A stretch of 64,000 bases of DNA from Sorangium sp025924095 (GCF_051521505.1 NZ_CP150356.1:868001-932000), one strand, 5' to 3'; numbered from the stretch's first letter, positions 34,713 to 43,013 are shown. Made by a program: numbers and translations. The notes: a model not told the origin generated them from the letters alone.

Positions 34713-35627
34713 TCAGCTCGCGTCCTTGCGGCGCCGGCGCGAGAGCAGCGCGGACTCGACCTGCGCGCGGATCTCCGCCATCTCCGGGGCCGCCACGAGG
34801 CCGCCGCGCGCCTCGATGAACGGCCGGAGCGCCCCGGAGCCCGCGCCGCCCACGATCCACGGGGCGTCCCGGCAGGCGTCGGCGTAGGCGTCGATGAGCT
34901 CGCGCGCGGCCGGAGGCGGCGGCGGGATCGCGACCGTCAGCGCGATGATGTCCGGCGCGAGCGACTCGACCGCGCGCGCGATCGCGGCAGGCGGCGTCCT
35001 CGGGCCGAGCACGATGGAACGGAAACCCCAGGCGCAGAAGCGCAGGCCGACGCCGAACAGCCCGAGCACGTGATCCTCGTCGGCAAAGGCGGCGAGCAGC
35101 ACGCGCCGCCCGCTCTCGCCCGGCTGCGCCAGCCGCAGGAGGTGCATCAACGTCGCGCCGAGGACCTGCGAGGCGAGGTGCTCCTGCGCGACCGTGATCT
35201 TCCCCTCGTGCCAGAGGTCGCCGATGCGCTCGAGCGCCGGGCCGAGCGCGCGCTCGAAGATCGTCACCGAAGGGCCGAGCGAGAGGGCCCGGTTCACCTC
35301 GGCCTCGAGGCCGTCCGGATCGAACCGGATCGCGGCGTCGACGATGCGCTCGCTCGCGCCCGCGAACGCGTCGCCGCCGTTCATGTGCGCCGGCGCGCGG
35401 GGCACCTCCGCCTCGCGCACCATGCGCGCCGCCTCGGCCGCGGCCATCCCGCCGTTCACGTGGTCGCGCATCTTCTTGATCAACGCGACATCGTCATCGC
35501 TGTACAGGCGATACGCCGACGCCGTGCGCGCAGGGGACGGCACGCCGTAACGACGCTCCCACGCGCGCAGGGTCGCCGAGGACACGCCACACATCGTCGA
35601 GACGGCATGGATTCTGTAGCGGCTCAA
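34713..35627 (-). CDS. carH: CarH-type B12-dependent MerR-family photoreceptor/repressor
   Basis: 304 aa from TTG 35627, the only plausible start before the MerR helix. N-terminal MerR DNA-binding domain (about 3-70) with CGVSSATLRAWERRYGVPSPAR. C-terminal cobalamin-binding part (about 85-300): helical bundle with LWHEGKITVAQEH, giving Trp139, His140, Glu149 and His150, and EDHVLG with His186, the lower axial ligand. These correspond in identity and nearly in spacing (+8 to +9) to Trp131, His132, Glu141, His142 and His177 of Thermus CarH, including the His that ligates cobalt after illumination. So light-sensitive adenosylcobalamin control is predicted: tetramer bound and repressing in the dark, released by light. 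Divergent from crtI over about 150 bp, as in other photo-carotenogenic clusters. Confidence 0.9.
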   Translation of the reverse strand: MSRYRIHAVSTMCGVSSATLRAWERRYGVPSPARTASAYRLYSDDDVALIKKMRDHVNGGMAAAEAARMVREAEVPRAPAHMNGGDAFAGASERIVDAAIRFDPDGLEAEVNRALSLGPSVTIFERALGPALERIGDLWHEGKITVAQEHLASQVLGATLMHLLRLAQPGESGRRVLLAAFADEDHVLGLFGVGLRFCAWGFRSIVLGPRTPPAAIARAVESLAPDIIALTVAIPPPPPAARELIDAYADACRDAPWIVGGAGSGALRPFIEARGGLVAAPEMAEIRAQVESALLSRRRRKDAS

Positions 35628-35739
35628 GTGAACGACCCAGGTGGACCCGCCGAGCCGCGGACGCCAGCGCCGGCTCGAAGCACCGAGCCGGCGGGCGGCG
35701 AGGCCCCAGGAAGGCCAGCTTGCGCAGATGTTTTCGTCT

Positions 35740-35768
35740 TTGTCAAAGGCTGGGACAAACATTATACT
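35740..35768 (+). promoter_or_regulatory. Strong sigma-70 promoter of crtI with overlapping CarH-like half-sites
   Basis: TTGTCA (35740-35745) and TATACT (35763-35768) are separated by 17 bp, among the best promoter matches in the window. Initiation about 7 bp downstream would fall at or next to ATG 35776, implying a leaderless or nearly leaderless mRNA. ACAAAC at 35755-35760, shared with the other candidate CarH sites, lies in the spacer. Confidence 0.7.
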
Positions 35769-35775
35769 AGGCACC

Positions 35776-37383
35776 ATGCAAAACACCAGCGCTTCTGCGG
35801 CGCAGGACGAGCGGCCCGGCCCGTCGCCGGGCGACGACGGGGCCGCCTCGCGGCAGGCGTCGCGCGCGCCGCGCGGGGCGGGCGCCCGCGGGGCGTCGCG
35901 CGCGCCGCGCGCCGTCGTGATCGGCAGCGGGTTCGGGGGCCTCGCGGCGGCCGTGCGGCTCGGGGTGCGGGGCTACGAGGTCACCGTCGTCGAGAAGCTC
36001 GACGAGCCGGGCGGGCGCGCGTACGTGCACCGCCAGGACGGCTTCACCTTCGACGCGGGGCCGACCGTGATCACGGCGCCGTTCCTCTTCGAGGAGCTCT
36101 GGCAGCTCTGCGGCCGGAACCTGGCCGACGACGTCGATCTGCGGCCGGTGGCGCCGTTCTACCGGATCCGCTTCCACGACGGCGTGACCTTCGACTACAC
36201 GGGCGACGCCGCCGCGATGCGCGCCGAGGTCGCGCGCCTGTCACCCGGGGACGTCGCGGGCTACGAGCGCTTCGTCAAGACGAGCGAGGCGATCTTCCGC
36301 GTGGGGTTCGAGGAGCTCGCCCACGTGCCGTTCGGGTCGTGGACGGACATGGCGCGAATCGTGCCCGACATGATGCGGCTCGAGAGCTACCGCACGGTGT
36401 ACGGGCTCGTCGCGAAGCACGTGAAGGACGACCGCCTGCGCCAGGTGCTGAGCTTCCACCCGCTGCTCGTCGGCGGGAACCCGTTCTCGACCACCTCGAT
36501 CTACAGCCTGATCGCGTTCCTCGAGCGCAACTGGGGCGTGCACTTCCCCATCGGCGGCACGGGCGCGCTGGTGCGCGGGCTCGTGTCGCTCATCGAGGGG
36601 CTCGGCGGATCGGTGCGGTGCGGGGCCGAGGTGCGGCGCATCGCCGTGGAGGGCGGCCGCGCCCGGGGCGTCGAGCTCGCGTCGGGGGAGCGGCTCTCGG
36701 CCGACGTCGTCGTCTCGAACGCGGACTCGGCGTGGACCTACAGGCACCTCGTGGCGCCCGAGGCGCGGAAGCGCTGGACCGACCGGCGCATCGAGCGGCA
36801 GCGCTACTCGATGAGCCTCTTCGTGTGGTACTTCGGCACGCGCCGGCAGTACCCGGACGTCGCGCACCACACGATCCTCCTCGGGCCGCGGTACAAGCGG
36901 CTGCTCGAGGACATCTTCGAGAAGCACGTGCTCGCAGACGACTTCAGCCTCTACCTGCACCGGCCGACCGCCACGGATCCGGCCCTCGCGCCGCCCGGCT
37001 GCGACGCGTTCTACGTGCTGTCGCCGGTGCCGAACCTGCTCAGCGGCACGGACTGGCCCGCGACCCAGGAGCGCTACAGGCGCTCCATCGCGGCGCTGCT
37101 CGAGGCGACCGTCCTGCCGGGGCTCGAGGGCGCGCTCGCGAGCTCGCGGCTCCTCACGCCGCAGGACTTCCAGGACCGGCTGCTGTCGTTCCGCGGCGCG
37201 GCGTTCGGGCCGGAGCCGGTGCTCACGCAGAGCGCCTTCTTCCGGCCCCACAACGCGAGCGAGGACATCGAGCATCTCTATCTCGTCGGGGCAGGGACGC
37301 ACCCAGGGGCCGGTCTGCCCGGGGTGCTCTCGTCGGCGCGCGTGCTGGATCGGGTGGTGCCGGATGCATCGAAGTTCCGTTGA
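35776..37383 (+). CDS. crtI: Phytoene desaturase
   Basis: 535 aa. FAD-dependent amine-oxidase-fold desaturase: dinucleotide-binding VVIGSGFGGLAAAVRL (GxGxxG at 50-55), AGPTVITAPFLFEELW, HPLLVGGNPFSTTSIYSLI, WGVHFPIGGTGALVRGLVSL, and the C-terminal bacterial-type desaturase signature LYLVGAGTHPGAGLPGVLSSARVL. The long Ser/Ala-rich N-terminal extension (about 40 residues) is unusual; translation from ATG 35776 is supported by the promoter position. Converts phytoene to lycopene (four desaturations) or neurosporene; number of steps cannot be read from sequence. First gene of crtI-crtB-cruA; overlaps crtB by 20 bp. Confidence 0.95.
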   Translation: MQNTSASAAQDERPGPSPGDDGAASRQASRAPRGAGARGASRAPRAVVIGSGFGGLAAAVRLGVRGYEVTVVEKLDEPGGRAYVHRQDGFTFDAGPTVITAPFLFEELWQLCGRNLADDVDLRPVAPFYRIRFHDGVTFDYTGDAAAMRAEVARLSPGDVAGYERFVKTSEAIFRVGFEELAHVPFGSWTDMARIVPDMMRLESYRTVYGLVAKHVKDDRLRQVLSFHPLLVGGNPFSTTSIYSLIAFLERNWGVHFPIGGTGALVRGLVSLIEGLGGSVRCGAEVRRIAVEGGRARGVELASGERLSADVVVSNADSAWTYRHLVAPEARKRWTDRRIERQRYSMSLFVWYFGTRRQYPDVAHHTILLGPRYKRLLEDIFEKHVLADDFSLYLHRPTATDPALAPPGCDAFYVLSPVPNLLSGTDWPATQERYRRSIAALLEATVLPGLEGALASSRLLTPQDFQDRLLSFRGAAFGPEPVLTQSAFFRPHNASEDIEHLYLVGAGTHPGAGLPGVLSSARVLDRVVPDASKFR

Positions 37384-38320
37384 GGCGTCGGCGGCGGACT
37401 TCGCCGCGTGCAGGGCGCTCCTCCGCAAGGGATCGAAGAGCTTCGCCGCCGCGGCGCTGCTGCTGCCGCCGCGCGTGAGGGAGCCGGCGGCGGCGTTCTA
37501 CGCGTTCTGCCGGGTGGCCGACGACGCGGTCGACGAGCTCGGGGAGCACGCCCCGCCGTCGGCGGCCGCGGCGGCGGTCGCGGCGCTGCGCGAGCGGCTG
37601 GCGCGCGCCGCGGCGGGCGCGCCGGACGACAGCCCCGTCGACCGGGCGCTCGCCCACGTGATGGCGGAGCACAAGCTGCCGCGCGCGTTCGTCGAGGGGC
37701 TGCTCGAGGGGCTCGCGTGGGACGCGGAGGGGCGCCGCTACGAGACGCTCTCGGAGCTGAACGCCTACGCGGCGCGCGTGGCGGGCACCGTGGGCGCGAC
37801 GATGTCGACGCTCATGGGGGCGCGGGGGCCCGACGCGCTCGCGCGGGCGTGCGACCTGGGCGTCGCCATGCAGCTCACGAACATCGCGCGCGACATCGGG
37901 GAGGACGCCCAGCGCGGGCGGATCTACCTGCCGCTCGCGTGGCTGCGAGAGGCCGGGATCGAGCCGGACGCCTGGCTCGCGCGGCCCGCGTTCGACGACC
38001 GGCTGGGGCGCGTCGTGGCGCGGCTGCTCGCCGAGGCGGAGGTGCTCTACCGCCGCGCGGGCGCCGGCATCCCGATGCTGCCGCGCGATTGCCGCGCGGC
38101 GATCCAGGCGGCGCGGCTCATCTACGCCGACATCGGGCGCGTCATCGCGCGCCGCGGCTTCGACTCGGTGTCGGCGCGCGCCGTTGTGTCGCCCGGCCGC
38201 AAGGCGTGGCTCGTGCTGCAGGCGCTCGTCCGCAGTCCGGTCGCGCCGGAGGAGGCGCGCGAGCACGGCGCGGCGCCGCCGCTCGACGAGGTCCGCTTCC
38301 TCCTGGAGGCGGCGCGATGA
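37364..38320 (+). CDS. crtB: Phytoene synthase
   Basis: 318 aa. Squalene/phytoene synthase family with both Asp-rich motifs for Mg-diphosphate binding: DDAVD at 53-57 (RVADDAVDEL) and NIARDIGED at 173-181, followed by RGRIYLPLAWL. Condenses two geranylgeranyl diphosphates to phytoene, the first committed carotenoid step. Starts 20 bp inside the end of crtI and overlaps the next gene by 4 bp (ATGA), so the three are translationally coupled. Membrane-associated, cytoplasmic side. Confidence 0.95.
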   Translation: MHRSSVEASAADFAACRALLRKGSKSFAAAALLLPPRVREPAAAFYAFCRVADDAVDELGEHAPPSAAAAAVAALRERLARAAAGAPDDSPVDRALAHVMAEHKLPRAFVEGLLEGLAWDAEGRRYETLSELNAYAARVAGTVGATMSTLMGARGPDALARACDLGVAMQLTNIARDIGEDAQRGRIYLPLAWLREAGIEPDAWLARPAFDDRLGRVVARLLAEAEVLYRRAGAGIPMLPRDCRAAIQAARLIYADIGRVIARRGFDSVSARAVVSPGRKAWLVLQALVRSPVAPEEAREHGAAPPLDEVRFLLEAAR

Positions 38321-39798
38321 GGGCCGGAGCAGGCGGCGCGGCGGGCGCGGCGGCGCGGGAGCTCGACGCGGCGCGCGGGCGCGTGCGCGAGGCGGGCGGC
38401 GAGGCGCTGCTCGCGCGCCTGGAGCACCTCGACGCGGCGCGGGTCGCGCCGGCGCCGCGGACGGGCCTCGGGCGCGCGCCGCGGCCGCCGGACCGGGGGG
38501 CGGCGGCCGACTACGACGTGGTGATCGCCGGCGGCGGGCTGTCGCTCCTGCTCGCGCCGATGCTCGCGGCGGCCGGGCTGCGGGTCGCGGTGCTCGACAG
38601 GGCGCGGATCGGCGCGGCGCACCGCGAGTGGAACGCCGGGACGGCCGAGGTCGAGGCGCTGTCGGCGTCGGGGATCTTCGCGCAGGGCGAGGTGGAGCGG
38701 CTCGTCGTCGCCCGCTACGTCGAGGGGCTGTGCCGCTGGCACGGCGGCGGGACGTACCCGGTGCGCGGCGTGCTCGACCACGCGATCGACGCGGGGGGGC
38801 TGCTCGCCGCGGCGCGCGCCCGGGCCGAGGCGCTCGGGGTGACGTTGCTCGACGGGCACGCGCTCCTCGGGCACGCGGAGGGGCCGGACGCCGTCGCGCT
38901 CGCCGTGGCCGAGGCGCGGGCGGGCGCCGCGCCGCGCGACCTGTCGGCGCGGCTCCTCGTCGACGCGCGCGGCGCGGCGAGCCCCTACGCGACCGCGGAC
39001 CTTGTCTGCCCGACCGTGGGCGGCGTGCTCGCGGGGCTCGCGGAGGGCGACGGGGAGCGGCGGATCCGGCCGGATGTCGGCGAGATCCTCGCCACGACGG
39101 AGGACGTCGAGGAGGGCCGACAGCACCTCTGGGAGGCGTTCCCGGGGCGGCCGGGCGAGACGACCGTCTACCTCTTCTATTACGCGCGCTCCGGGGACGT
39201 CGGGCCGGGCGCGCTGCTGTCGCTCTACGCGCGGTTCTTCCGGCTGCTCTCGCGGTACAAGGAGGGCGACGCGCGGCTCGTCCGGCCGACGTTCGGGTTC
39301 ATCCCCGGCTGGTCGCGGCTGTCGGCCGCGCCGCGCGCGCCGGGGCGGCGGGTGCGGCTCGTGGGGGACGCGGCGGCGCGGCACTCGCCGCTGACGTTCT
39401 GCGGCTTCGGCGCGAACGTGCGCGAGCTCGCGGCGACGGCCGCCGACCTGGCGCGCGCGGCGCGGGATCCGGGCGCGCCCAGCGCGGCGCGCGACGCGCC
39501 GGTGCACTCGGGCACGGGCGCGCTCGCGGCCCTGATGGCGAGGCCGGCCGGCGGGGCGAGGGCGGGGGAGATGAACGCGCTCCTCAACACGGCGTTCGCG
39601 GTGCTCCACGCGATGGGCGACGACGTGTACGCGGCGCTGCTGCGCGATGAGATGCAACCTGGCGATTTTGTTAGATTTTTGCGCGAGACGGCGGCGCGGC
39701 GGCCCGAGGTGTACCGCGAGGTCGTGAGCGCGCTGCCGCTCCGGGCCCTCGGCCGCTGGGGAGCGGGGCTCGCGCGGGAGCTCTACCGCGCGCGCTGA
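38317..39798 (+). CDS. cruA: Lycopene cyclase-like flavoprotein (CruA/CruP type)
   Basis: 493 aa. After an Ala/Arg-rich lead-in, the FAD-binding segment DYDVVIAGGGLSLLLAPMLAA (about 65-85) begins a flavoprotein whose landmarks fit CruA/CruP lycopene cyclases of green sulfur bacteria and cyanobacteria: HREWNAGTAEVEAL, YPVRGVLDHAIDAGGLLAAARARAEALGV, ARLLVDARGAASPYA, HLWEAFPGRPGETTVYLFYYARSG, RPTFGFIPGWSR and VRLVGDAAARHSPLTFCGFGANVREL. CrtY- or CrtL-type motifs are absent. It probably cyclises one or both ends of lycopene; with crtC and crtD present, one end is more likely. CruA versus CruP cannot be settled here. Overlaps crtB by ATGA; the inverted repeat follows. Confidence 0.85.
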   Translation: MRAGAGGAAGAAARELDAARGRVREAGGEALLARLEHLDAARVAPAPRTGLGRAPRPPDRGAAADYDVVIAGGGLSLLLAPMLAAAGLRVAVLDRARIGAAHREWNAGTAEVEALSASGIFAQGEVERLVVARYVEGLCRWHGGGTYPVRGVLDHAIDAGGLLAAARARAEALGVTLLDGHALLGHAEGPDAVALAVAEARAGAAPRDLSARLLVDARGAASPYATADLVCPTVGGVLAGLAEGDGERRIRPDVGEILATTEDVEEGRQHLWEAFPGRPGETTVYLFYYARSGDVGPGALLSLYARFFRLLSRYKEGDARLVRPTFGFIPGWSRLSAAPRAPGRRVRLVGDAAARHSPLTFCGFGANVRELAATAADLARAARDPGAPSAARDAPVHSGTGALAALMARPAGGARAGEMNALLNTAFAVLHAMGDDVYAALLRDEMQPGDFVRFLRETAARRPEVYREVVSALPLRALGRWGAGLARELYRAR

Positions 39799-39852
39799 CC
39801 CGGATGCAGGCGCGTTGGCTGCGACCGCCTCGGGCGACGATCAGGTGGATCC

Positions 39853-39966
39853 AGGGGAGAGTTCAACGCAAAGGCGCAAAGACGCAAAGACGCAAAAAGA
39901 AAATAAAATTCTTTCTTTCATCCTGCGCCTTTGCGCCTTTGCGCCTTTGCGTTGAATTCTCCTCTT
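39853..39966. repeat. Dispersed long inverted repeat built on GCAAAGACGC, copy 1
   Basis: Left arm (39862-39896) TTCAACGCAAAGGCGCAAAG, then ACGCAAAGACGCAAA; right arm (39924-39956) TGCGCCTTTGCGCCTTTGCG, then CCTTTGCGTTGAA. The arms are separated by about 28 bp of A/T-rich loop, and the stem extends outward through GGGGAGAG/CTCCTCTT. It lies exactly between convergent cruA and crtZ, ending at the crtZ stop codon, so it could act as a bidirectional terminator. A second copy is at 56893-57035. Low-GC composition contrasts with its neighbours. Confidence 0.85.
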
Positions 39967-40512
39967 TCATGCATTTCGAACCCGGATATCGCTCTCGGCG
40001 GCCGTAGTGGCTGCGGTGCGCGCGGCACGCGCGCCGTCCGTCGCATGACCGCCCGCCGCTGCCCGGCGCGCGAGGACGAGGGGCCCGAGGAACAGGCCGT
40101 ACGGCGGGCCCCCGGTGCTGTGGTGGACGCGGTGCGCGTCGCGGACGCGCGCGAGGTAGGGGATGCGCGCGAGGCCCGAGACCGGGAGCCGCCGGTGGAC
40201 GAGGCCGTCGTGGACGAGGAGGTAGGCGAGGCCGAAGGCGGTCATGCCGAGGCCAAAGCCGAACGCAGCCTCGCGTAGCGGGCCCGGCGCGCCATCGCAG
40301 CCGTAGATGATGAGCCCGGCGGCGATCGGGGCGTGGAGGAACGCGAGCGCGTCGTTCTGCTCGAAGGCGCCGCGCCGCTTCGTGTGATGCGAGCGGTGGA
40401 TGCTCCAGAGGGCGTGGTGCCAGACCCTGCCGTGGAGGAGCGCGGCCCACACCTCCATGGTCGCGAAGGCGGCGAGCGCCGTGACGATCCAGATCGCGAG
40501 CGAGAGCGTCAC
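39967..40512 (-). CDS. crtZ: Beta-carotene hydroxylase (CrtZ type)
   Basis: 181 aa. Di-iron membrane hydroxylase with the histidine clusters of the CrtZ family: HHALWSIHRSHH (about 32-43), HDGLVHRRLP (about 100-109) and DAHRVHHS (about 124-131), and hydrophobic segments before and between them. Hydroxylates the 3 position of beta-ionone rings. GTG start at 40512 overlaps the crtC stop by 4 bp (GTGA), so it is coupled to crtC. Third gene of crtD-crtC-crtZ. The last about 30 residues are Ala/Arg-rich and beyond the conserved domain. Confidence 0.92.
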   Translation of the reverse strand: MTLSLAIWIVTALAAFATMEVWAALLHGRVWHHALWSIHRSHHTKRRGAFEQNDALAFLHAPIAAGLIIYGCDGAPGPLREAAFGFGLGMTAFGLAYLLVHDGLVHRRLPVSGLARIPYLARVRDAHRVHHSTGGPPYGLFLGPLVLARRAAAGGHATDGARAARTAATTAAESDIRVRNA

Positions 40513-41600
40513 GACGCCCTCCGCATGCGGAAGGGCAGGAGGAGCTGCACCCAGGGGCTGGCGAAGCGGTCGAGCGAGAGGGCCTCGTGGACGACCGCCG
40601 CCGGCTTGCCGCCGAACGTCGCCGTCGCGAGAGAGCGCGCGTAGAACGGCGTGTCCTCGTAGGTGCGGAGGAGCCGCGGCGCGGAGCCGGGGTCGGCGGC
40701 GATGTCCCGCGCCATGCCCCAGCGCGTGCCGCCGAGCGGCCGGGGGGCGAGCGGCGGGAGCTCGCGCGCGCCGCCTCCCGCGTCGAACGCGGGCGAGAGG
40801 AGCATGCGCGTGCCGTCCCGGCGCCGGACGTCGTAGGTGAGGGCGATCCCGTCCGCCCCGAGCGCGCGCGACCAGGTCCAGCGCTCGAAGGCGTGCTCGA
40901 GCGGCTCATCGCCGGAGTTCGTGTCGAGGTAGGCGCTGCCGGAGAAGCGCAGCGACGGGTGCGTGAGCTCGACCTCGGCGCGCGCGATCGGCGCGATGGG
41001 CGCCCAGCGATGGCGCCCCCGGCCGTCCAGCGCGACCCCGGGCTGCGCGCCGCCCGCGCCCGGCGCCGCGGGCCCGGGCGCCGACGGGCGGAGGCGCACC
41101 GTCCCGGAGAGCCGCGAGGGCACAGGCGCCGTGATCTCGTCGAAGGCGACGCGGAGCTCGCCCCCGGCCCACTCCATCAGGCTCGGGCCGATGGCGAGCG
41201 ACCGCGGCGACCTGAAGACGGCGCGCCGCGGCCGCTCGGTCAGCGCCCAGCGATCGGCGCGCGGGCCGTACAGCGCGACGTTCATCGCGCAATGCATGAG
41301 CGGGTCCGCGGCGCCGCGCGCGCGGGCCCTCGCGTAGTACGGCGAGAAGACGCTCCCGAGCATCGCGATGATCGTGAGCGCGCTCCGGCGGTCGTCGCTC
41401 ACCGCGTCCAGGTACCACCACGCGTAGCCGCCGCTCGGGATCTCGAGGTCGAAGCGAGGTCCTCCATCACGCTCCGCGCCGCGAGCCGGCCGCTCAGCGC
41501 CGCCATCGGCACGCCCGCCCCCGGGTGCGCGCTCCCGCCCGCGAAGTACAGGCCCTGGAGCTTCGAGCGCGAGGCCGGGCGCGCGAAGGTCGAGCTCCAC
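40509..41600 (-). CDS. crtC: Carotenoid 1,2-hydratase
   Basis: About 363 aa if started at GTG 41600. The CrtC signature GGYAWWYLDAVSDDRRSALTIIAMLGSVFSPYYARAR begins near position 41440, followed by HCAMNVALYGPRADRWALTER, and the domain continues to the end (about residue 360). CrtC adds water to the 1,2 double bond of an acyclic end, giving a 1-hydroxy group. Oddity: the conserved start lies just upstream of the crtD stop (41399), yet no ATG, GTG or TTG occurs in frame near it; the nearest is GTG 41600, 200 bp inside crtD, giving about 48 extra residues. A GGAGGA sits at 41459-41464. Either a long overlap, a rare start codon, or frameshift from crtD must be assumed. Confidence 0.85.
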   Translation of the reverse strand: MELDLRAPGLALEAPGPVLRGRERAPGGGRADGGAERPARGAERDGGPRFDLEIPSGGYAWWYLDAVSDDRRSALTIIAMLGSVFSPYYARARARGAADPLMHCAMNVALYGPRADRWALTERPRRAVFRSPRSLAIGPSLMEWAGGELRVAFDEITAPVPSRLSGTVRLRPSAPGPAAPGAGGAQPGVALDGRGRHRWAPIAPIARAEVELTHPSLRFSGSAYLDTNSGDEPLEHAFERWTWSRALGADGIALTYDVRRRDGTRMLLSPAFDAGGGARELPPLAPRPLGGTRWGMARDIAADPGSAPRLLRTYEDTPFYARSLATATFGGKPAAVVHEALSLDRFASPWVQLLLPFRMRRAS

Positions 41601-42973
41601 CCGTGAGACACCGGCCCGTACAGCGCGCCCCCCGTCGCCGGGAACATGCGCTCGAAGTCCGCCGGCGTCGTCACCACCGGGGAGGGGCCCGCGCTCTTCA
41701 GCGAGAGGCCGGACCTCTGCAGTCGATGGAACACACGCTGCTCGCATTCTTGGATCTCCGTGGATGAGGGGGTGTGCATATCACCTGTCGCGGGGGCGTT
41801 GAGGAGGAAGAACAGACGCTCTCCGGCGTGCGCCTCCGGGGGCGCGCCGGCCGCGGCCCCGCCGGGCCCCGGCGACGGCTCATCCCAGCGGTCCTCGGCG
41901 CAGACATAGACCGTGGCGTCGCGCGGGACCGCGGCGCGCTCGAAGAGGTCGCGGAACTCGGCCTCGTAGTCCCCGGAGAAGAAGACGTTGTGCCGGAGGA
42001 GGGGAAAGCCGCTCACCTCGGCCACGAGCGCCCAGGTGACCGCCGAGAGCGACCGCGGCGCGCTCGCCGGCGCCTTGCCGGCGACGCGCTGGCCGAACAG
42101 GCCGTTCCGCAGCGCCGCCGGGTCGGCGTTCATCACGATCGCGTCGGCCTCGATGCGCTCGCCGCCCTCGAGCACGACGCCCCGCGCGCGGCCGCGGCCC
42201 TCCTCGATGGCGGCGACGTGCGCGCCGCAGCGCAGGGTCGCCCCGGCGCGGGTCGCGGCCGCGGCGAGCGCCTCGGCCACCCGGTACATCCCGCCCTCGG
42301 GGAACCAGAGGCCCTCGCGCTCCACGTGCGCGATCACGCTCAGCGTCGCCGGCGCGAGGTACGGCGACGAGCCGCAGTAGGTGGCGTAGCGCCCGAACAG
42401 CTGCAAGAGGCGCCCGTCCGCGAAGAAGTCGCCGAGCGCGCGGTGGAGGGTGCGGTGCCCGTCGATCTTCATCATCCCGCCGAGGCCCAGGCTGCCCGCC
42501 GTGCTCAGGATCGTCTTGAGCGTGGGCCGCTCCGCGCGCAGGAACGGCGCCTCCACCACGTCGAAGATCTCGCGCGCGTACCGGCAGAACCGGCGGTACC
42601 CGTCCGCCTCCCGCGCCCCCGCGAGCGCGCCGATCGCGTCCGCGGTGCGCTCGACGTCGGCGAAGAGATCGAGCGTCGACCCGTCCGGCCAGACGTGGCG
42701 CGCGAGCGTCCCGGCAGGGCGGAGCGGCACGTGGTCCCCGAAGCAGAGCCCGAGCGACGCGAAGATCTCGTCGAAGACCCACCGCATCGTGAGCGCCGTC
42801 GGGCCGGCGTCGAGGCGGCGACCCCCGAGGGCCACCTCGCGCATCTTTCCGCCGACGCGCGCCGCCCGCTCGAGTAGCACGACGTCGAGCCCGTTCGATG
42901 CCAGGAGCGCGGCCGCGGTCAGCCCGCCGATGCCCCCGCCGATCACCACGACGCGATCTCCCTTGTCCGCCAT
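41399..42973 (-). CDS. crtD: 1-hydroxycarotenoid 3,4-desaturase (CrtD)
   Basis: 524 aa. CrtI-family FAD oxidoreductase: VVVIGGGIGGLTAAALLASNG (8-28), RRLDAGPTALTMRWVFDEIF, ATYCGSSPYLAPATLSVIAHVE, GMYRVAEALAAAATRAG and C-terminal LYFAGGSAHPGAGVPMAALSGRLAA. The ALTMRWVFDEIF segment and TYCGSSPY in place of the HPLLVGG of crtI identify the CrtD branch, which desaturates C3-C4 of hydroxylated ends. Located directly before crtC, its usual partner. ATG 42973 has no Shine-Dalgarno, and a promoter and operator lie just upstream. First gene of crtD-crtC-crtZ, divergent from crtE. Confidence 0.92.
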   Translation of the reverse strand: MADKGDRVVVIGGGIGGLTAAALLASNGLDVVLLERAARVGGKMREVALGGRRLDAGPTALTMRWVFDEIFASLGLCFGDHVPLRPAGTLARHVWPDGSTLDLFADVERTADAIGALAGAREADGYRRFCRYAREIFDVVEAPFLRAERPTLKTILSTAGSLGLGGMMKIDGHRTLHRALGDFFADGRLLQLFGRYATYCGSSPYLAPATLSVIAHVEREGLWFPEGGMYRVAEALAAAATRAGATLRCGAHVAAIEEGRGRARGVVLEGGERIEADAIVMNADPAALRNGLFGQRVAGKAPASAPRSLSAVTWALVAEVSGFPLLRHNVFFSGDYEAEFRDLFERAAVPRDATVYVCAEDRWDEPSPGPGGAAAGAPPEAHAGERLFFLLNAPATGDMHTPSSTEIQECEQRVFHRLQRSGLSLKSAGPSPVVTTPADFERMFPATGGALYGPVSHGWSSTFARPASRSKLQGLYFAGGSAHPGAGVPMAALSGRLAARSVMEDLASTSRSRAAATRGGTWTR

Positions 42974-42983
42974 GGAGCCGGAG

Positions 42984-43013
42984 TTTACCCGTCGCGGGCG
43001 GTTTGTCTATACT
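42984..43013 (+). promoter_or_regulatory. Possible promoter of crtE within the CarH-like operator
   Basis: TTTACC (42984-42989) and TATACT (43008-43013) are separated by 18 bp; the -10 hexamer equals that of crtI. A second option is TTGACA (43037-43042) with AAAAAT (43060-43065) at 17 bp, which would give a leaderless crtE mRNA. On the minus strand TTGTCA (43043-43038) and TACACA (43020-43015), 17 bp apart, could serve crtD. Confidence 0.45.

Noticed and set aside
39862..39956. Regularly repeated GCAAAGACGC units taken as a CRISPR-like array
   Set aside because: Units are contiguous without unique spacers and form an inverted repeat; no cas genes are present.
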